Part shown: positions 6,935-9,929 of the stretch, one piece after another
Layout of the letters: each line of letters begins with the position of its first letter
How positions within the stretch are numbered: the first letter of the stretch is position 1
Assembly: GCA_023415815.1 (NCBI GenBank)
Contig: JAEZJL010000236.1
Span: forward strand, 1 to 9,929
Length of the DNA: 9,929 bases
Direction of reading: 5' to 3'
Origin: Bacillota bacterium
GTDB taxonomy: Bacteria; Bacillota; Clostridia; Acetivibrionales; DTU013
Translations under genes and position numbers: made by a program
Notes under the pieces: generated by a model
The model's database searches: none
What the model saw: the letters and a program-made list of their open reading frames with translations, nothing else
What the model was told of the DNA's origin: nothing

Positions 6935-7990
6935 ATGATAAATGGAACTATGAAGGCGGCGATGCTGTATGCGCCGTCGGACCTTAGAATCGAAGAGGTG
7001 CCCGTACCGGAGATTTCAGAGGGACAGGCGCTTGTAAGGGTAAGGGCATGCGGCATATGCGGCAGCGATTTGCCGCGCATCCTGCATACGGGTACATACC
7101 ATTTCCCGACAATCCCCGGACACGAATTTGCGGGTGAGATCGCGGCGGTGCCTGAAAGCGAGAAAAACTGGAGGGTTGGCGACAGGGTGGTGGTTGCGCC
7201 GCTCATCCCGTGCAGAAAATGCAAAAGCTGCAGGGAAGGCCATTTCGGACAATGCGACAACTATGATTTTATCGGCTCCCGCAGAGACGGAGCCTTTGCG
7301 GAATACGCCGCGGCGCCGCTGGAGAACCTCTTGCGCCTGCCCGCGAACGTATCGTTCGAGGAGGGCGCGATGGTGGAGCCCGCTGCGGTCACGCTGCACG
7401 GCATGCTCAAGATGCGAATAAATAAGGAAGATACTGTCGCGGTACTTGGCGTGGGTGCGGTCGGCCTGTTTGCCGCCGCACTTTCAAAGATACTGGGGGC
7501 AAGGGAGGTATACGCTGTCGACATATCCGAAGACAAGCTTGGAATGTCAAGTTTGTACGGCGCTGATGTCTGCATTAATTCTCTTGAGAGAGATCCTGTT
7601 GAGACTGTGGATGAAATGACCGGCAGGCACGGCATATCGGTGGTCGTGGAGGCGGCCGGCAGCGCCATAACGCAGGAACAGTCCCTGCGCATGGCTCGCA
7701 ACCATGCGAGGATACTGTTCCTCGGGACAGCTCACCGAATGGTTGAATTTCCTCCCGTTTCGTTCGAGCGGATAATCCGCAGGGAGCTTGTGCTGTACGG
7801 CTCGTGGAACTCCTATTCCGAGGATTTCCCCGGAAGGGAGTGGCGCTCCGTCATTGACTATATCGACAGCGGAAAGCTTGACTTAAAGCCCATGATAACG
7901 CGCACCGTATCGCTTGACGAGCTGCCCCCGACCCTTGAGGCCATGGCCGGGCGTGAATTCGACTATAACAAGGTGCTGGTCAGGTTTTGA
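6935..7990 (+). CDS. Zinc-dependent MDR dehydrogenase, galactitol-1-phosphate 5-dehydrogenase (GatD)-like
   Basis: This is a second cytoplasmic polyol-type dehydrogenase, 351 residues from the preferred start. It matches the GatD subgroup as I recall it: CGICGSDLPRI, NYDFIGSRRDGAFAEY, and GSWNSYSEDFPGREW near the C-terminus. Catalytic zinc residues are Cys42, His63-Glu64 and Glu148. Structural zinc cysteines are Cys93, Cys96, Cys99 and Cys107. The nucleotide fold shows GVGAVG at 172-177 with Asp196 at the end of the following strand, pointing to NAD. It begins 5 bases after the kinase stop, so a phosphorylated sugar alcohol made or consumed near the kinase step is a reasonable substrate. It is only distantly similar to the first dehydrogenase, so the pair is not a simple duplication. 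The activase gene follows after 22 bases. An aldehyde-reducing role downstream of the radical enzyme is an alternative. Confidence 0.9.
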   Translation: MINGTMKAAMLYAPSDLRIEEVPVPEISEGQALVRVRACGICGSDLPRILHTGTYHFPTIPGHEFAGEIAAVPESEKNWRVGDRVVVAPLIPCRKCKSCREGHFGQCDNYDFIGSRRDGAFAEYAAAPLENLLRLPANVSFEEGAMVEPAAVTLHGMLKMRINKEDTVAVLGVGAVGLFAAALSKILGAREVYAVDISEDKLGMSSLYGADVCINSLERDPVETVDEMTGRHGISVVVEAAGSAITQEQSLRMARNHARILFLGTAHRMVEFPPVSFERIIRRELVLYGSWNSYSEDFPGREWRSVIDYIDSGKLDLKPMITRTVSLDELPPTLEAMAGREFDYNKVLVRF

Positions 7991-7998
7991 CCTTTAAG

Positions 7999-8003
7999 AA
8001 GGA
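7999..8003 (+). promoter_or_regulatory. Ribosome binding site fixing the activase start
   Basis: AAGGA lies 9 bases before ATG 8013 but only 3 bases before the upstream in-frame TTG at 8007. The ATG is therefore the better start and yields the usual short leader before the radical SAM fold. Confidence 0.75.
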
Positions 8004-8012
8004 CGATTGGTT

Positions 8013-8858
8013 ATGGCAAGGGGAGTAATATTTGATATTCAGGAATTTACCGTACATGACGGGCCGGGAATAAGAAAGACCGTCTTCCTCAAGGGCTGCC
8101 CCCTTCATTGTATGTGGTGCCACAATCCCGAAGGCATTTCCTTTAAAAAGGAGCTGATGGTGTCGAGGGCGTCGTGTATTCATTGCGGCAGATGCGCCGG
8201 CAGATGCGCGGAAGCGGTATGCTCTGCGTGCGGAAGCTGTATTGATGCATGTCCCTTGAGGCTGCGGAGGATTTGCGGCGCGGAAATCGAGGCGAAGGAG
8301 CTTGCGAAGGAGCTCCTGAGGGGCAGGGGAATCCTGGAGGAAAGCGGGGGCGGTATCACGGTTTCAGGCGGAGAACCGCTTGCACAGCACGAATTTCTGC
8401 TTGAGCTTCTAAGGGAGCTGAGGCCTGTGAATACGGCCGTTGAAACATCTGGGTATGCGGAAGCAGATATCTTCGGAGAAGTTCTGGAAAATGCCGACTT
8501 GATACTGTTTGACATAAAGCATACGGACAGCGCCGTACATAAAAAGGCTACAGGCGTGGACAACGGCCGCATCCTGAAAAATCTTGATTATCTGTGCGGC
8601 TCCGGCAAAAGGTTTTATGTCCGCATACCGTTGATCCCTGGCATAAACGATACAAAGGGGAACCTGGAGCAGACCGCGGCCCTGCTCAAGGGCGCAAGCG
8701 GGCTGGAGCGCGTGGAGCTGCTGCCGTATCATAAATCCGCCGGGGTAAAGTACGCCATGCTCGGCAGGGAATACAGGCCTGCCTTTGACGTTGAAAATGC
8801 GCCGCGCATATATATGAATCTATTTGAAAAATACGGTATCAGGAGTGTTGTCTTATGA
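8013..8858 (+). CDS. Glycyl radical enzyme activating enzyme (radical SAM)
   Basis: It reductively cleaves S-adenosylmethionine and abstracts a hydrogen to place the glycyl radical on its partner enzyme, almost certainly the next gene. It has 281 residues. The radical SAM cluster cysteines are Cys29, Cys33 and Cys36 in CPLHCMWCHNP, the CxxxCxxC form typical of these activases. HDGPGIR lies just before it at 15-21. SAM-binding motifs are SGGEP (118-122) and FDIKH (166-170). Two ferredoxin-type cysteine sets are inserted: Cys55/58/61/65 and Cys70/73/76/80. Such inserts occur in activases of diol dehydratases, decarboxylases and similar enzymes, but not in PflA. Here only four residues separate the two sets, far fewer than usual. 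The ATGA overlap with the downstream gene indicates translational coupling with its target. Which member of the family it activates depends on the partner. Confidence 0.95.
   Translation: MARGVIFDIQEFTVHDGPGIRKTVFLKGCPLHCMWCHNPEGISFKKELMVSRASCIHCGRCAGRCAEAVCSACGSCIDACPLRLRRICGAEIEAKELAKELLRGRGILEESGGGITVSGGEPLAQHEFLLELLRELRPVNTAVETSGYAEADIFGEVLENADLILFDIKHTDSAVHKKATGVDNGRILKNLDYLCGSGKRFYVRIPLIPGINDTKGNLEQTAALLKGASGLERVELLPYHKSAGVKYAMLGREYRPAFDVENAPRIYMNLFEKYGIRSVVL
8841..8845 (+). promoter_or_regulatory. Ribosome binding site for the glycyl radical enzyme, within the activase 3' end
   Basis: AGGAG lies 9 bases before ATG 8855. The start codon overlaps the activase TGA (ATGA at 8855-8858), so both proteins are made from one message with coupled translation. 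Confidence 0.8.
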
Positions 8859-9929
8859 ATTCTGCTATCGAGGGAATGTTGAAAGAGCTTCTGGACAAAT
8901 CCCATCACCGGTTCAGGCAAAATCTCCGGAATGAGTCGCAGGATGGTATCCGGAAGGATTTTACGGACAGCTGCCAGGATAAAAATATAACCTATATGCA
9001 GCGTGCGACAGAAAGGCTCGTATACGTTTTAGAGCTGGAAAAGCCGGTAGTTTTGCCGCATGAAAAAATCGCATTTCTGCGCACGGTTGTTAAAATCCCT
9101 GAGATATATACCGAAGCGGAGTGGACGGATATAAAAAGCAGGCATTATATACACGAGCTGGGCAAGGTGTGCAACATATGCCCCGATTACGCATATACAA
9201 TAAAGGCCGGGCTGGGCGAAAGGCGCAGGGAGGCGCTGCAGCGCCTTGAATCATGTGAAGCGGCGGGGGATATCCCGGAAACCGTATTCCTGCAGGCTGT
9301 TATAAAGACCATCGACGCCGTGGAAGGCCTTGCCCGGAGATATGCGGAGGCAGCGGAGGCGGCAGGCAACACATCTGTTGCCGGTATACTGCGGAATGTG
9401 CCCGCGAACGGGGCAAGAACCTTTCACGAGGCCTTGCAGTTCTTCCGCATTCTTCACTTTGCATTGTGGTGTTCGGGAAATTACCACAATACCATCGGAA
9501 GGTTCGACCAGTACATGTATCCGTATCTCAAGGCCGACCTGGAAGAAGGGAGGCTGACCTATGACGGGGCTTTTGAGCTGCTGGAGGAATTCTTCATTTC
9601 GTTCAATAAGGACAGCGACCTTTACCCGGGAATGCAGCAGGGCGACAACGGGCAGAGCCTCGTGCTCGGCGGCCTGGACAGGCAGGGGAAAGACGCCTTC
9701 AATCCGCTTTCTGAAATGTGCCTGAAGGCGAGCCTGGAGCTTAAGCTGATCGACCCTAAAATAAATCTGCGCGTGAACAGATATACCCCTGCGGAGGTAT
9801 ATGAGCTTGCGATGCAGCTTACGAAGCAAGGTCTGGGATTCCCGCAATATTCAAACGACGAGGTCGTAATACCCGGCCTTATAGGGAAGGGATATGCGCC
9901 GGAGGATGCAAGGGATTACGCCGTCGCCG
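8855..9929 (+). CDS. Glycyl radical enzyme, pyruvate formate-lyase-like superfamily, N-terminal part
   Basis: The frame stays open to the window edge, giving 358 residues without a stop; the 3' half lies outside. It is a radical enzyme of the PFL/diol-dehydratase superfamily. Visible family landmarks are the CNICPDYAYTIKAGL segment near 105-119 (others read ...PDY..VL..GL), GARTFHEALQFF near 186-197, IGRFDQYMYPYLKADLEEG near 215-233, SLVLGG near 271-276, KINLRVN near 301-307, NDEVVIPGL near 335-343, and EDARDYAVA at the edge. In the family the catalytic Cys follows DY by about five residues, so it is expected at about residue 360, just past the window. The C-terminal RVxGY-type glycine loop is also not visible. 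The half before the Cys is shorter than in PFL (Cys418/419) and diol dehydratases (430-490). Chemistry may be dehydration, C-C lysis or another elimination; it cannot be decided here. The activase immediately upstream supports the call. Confidence 0.92.
   Translation, partial: MNSAIEGMLKELLDKSHHRFRQNLRNESQDGIRKDFTDSCQDKNITYMQRATERLVYVLELEKPVVLPHEKIAFLRTVVKIPEIYTEAEWTDIKSRHYIHELGKVCNICPDYAYTIKAGLGERRREALQRLESCEAAGDIPETVFLQAVIKTIDAVEGLARRYAEAAEAAGNTSVAGILRNVPANGARTFHEALQFFRILHFALWCSGNYHNTIGRFDQYMYPYLKADLEEGRLTYDGAFELLEEFFISFNKDSDLYPGMQQGDNGQSLVLGGLDRQGKDAFNPLSEMCLKASLELKLIDPKINLRVNRYTPAEVYELAMQLTKQGLGFPQYSNDEVVIPGLIGKGYAPEDARDYAVA

Noticed and set aside
9251..9847. Minus-strand open frame of 198 codons at the right end
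   Set aside because: It is opposite the glycyl radical enzyme, whose frame runs from 8855 to the edge without a stop and shows clear family motifs.
2897..9929. Sulfoquinovose degradation with a sulfite-releasing glycyl radical enzyme
   Set aside because: The isomerase family and a GRE would fit, but no sulfo-sugar transketolase, transaldolase, sulfofructose kinase or sulfoquinovosidase is present, and the upstream hydrolase is GH51. The GRE residues needed to judge lie outside the window.

Overview
The window reads as one strand of a carbohydrate-catabolism locus from an anaerobic bacterium, most likely a Clostridia-type Firmicute. The grounds are the strong AGGAG-type ribosome binding sites, tight gene packing, mixed base composition with frequent ATA and AGG codons, and an oxygen-sensitive glycyl radical enzyme with its own activase. 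The taxonomic call is an inference; no marker gene is present. All nine genes are on the + strand, the first and last are cut by the window edges, and no stretch over 300 bases lacks a gene. I see no tRNA, rRNA, CRISPR array or mobile element.

Region 1 (1-2757) is an uptake-and-hydrolysis block. It holds the C-terminal part of one CUT1-type sugar ABC permease, a complete second permease, and a cytoplasmic GH51 family alpha-L-arabinofuranosidase. This suggests import of an arabinofuranosyl (or similar) oligosaccharide that is cleaved inside the cell. A GC-rich hairpin follows the glycosidase, in the only sizeable intergenic gap (139 bases).

Region 2 (2897-9929) is a closely spaced catabolic block: an L-fucose/L-arabinose isomerase-like protein (COG2407 type), a zinc MDR sugar-alcohol dehydrogenase, an FGGY sugar kinase, a second MDR dehydrogenase resembling galactitol-1-phosphate dehydrogenase GatD, a radical SAM glycyl-radical-enzyme activase, and the N-terminal half of a glycyl radical enzyme. 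The last gene has no stop codon in the window and starts by ATGA overlap with the activase gene; its expected catalytic cysteine lies just past the right edge.

Together the genes suggest this order: import, release of a monosaccharide, aldose/ketose isomerisation, phosphorylation and/or polyol oxidoreduction, and a radical step (dehydration or C-C or C-X cleavage) on a sugar-derived intermediate. The classical AraA-AraB-AraD set is not seen. The FGGY kinase lacks the xylulokinase Met-His substrate pair, the GH51 enzyme has Leu where a family Gln is usual, the activase has an unusually compressed double ferredoxin insert, and the glycyl radical enzyme has a short N-terminal half. The pathway may therefore be undescribed, but substrate and products cannot be fixed from this window alone.
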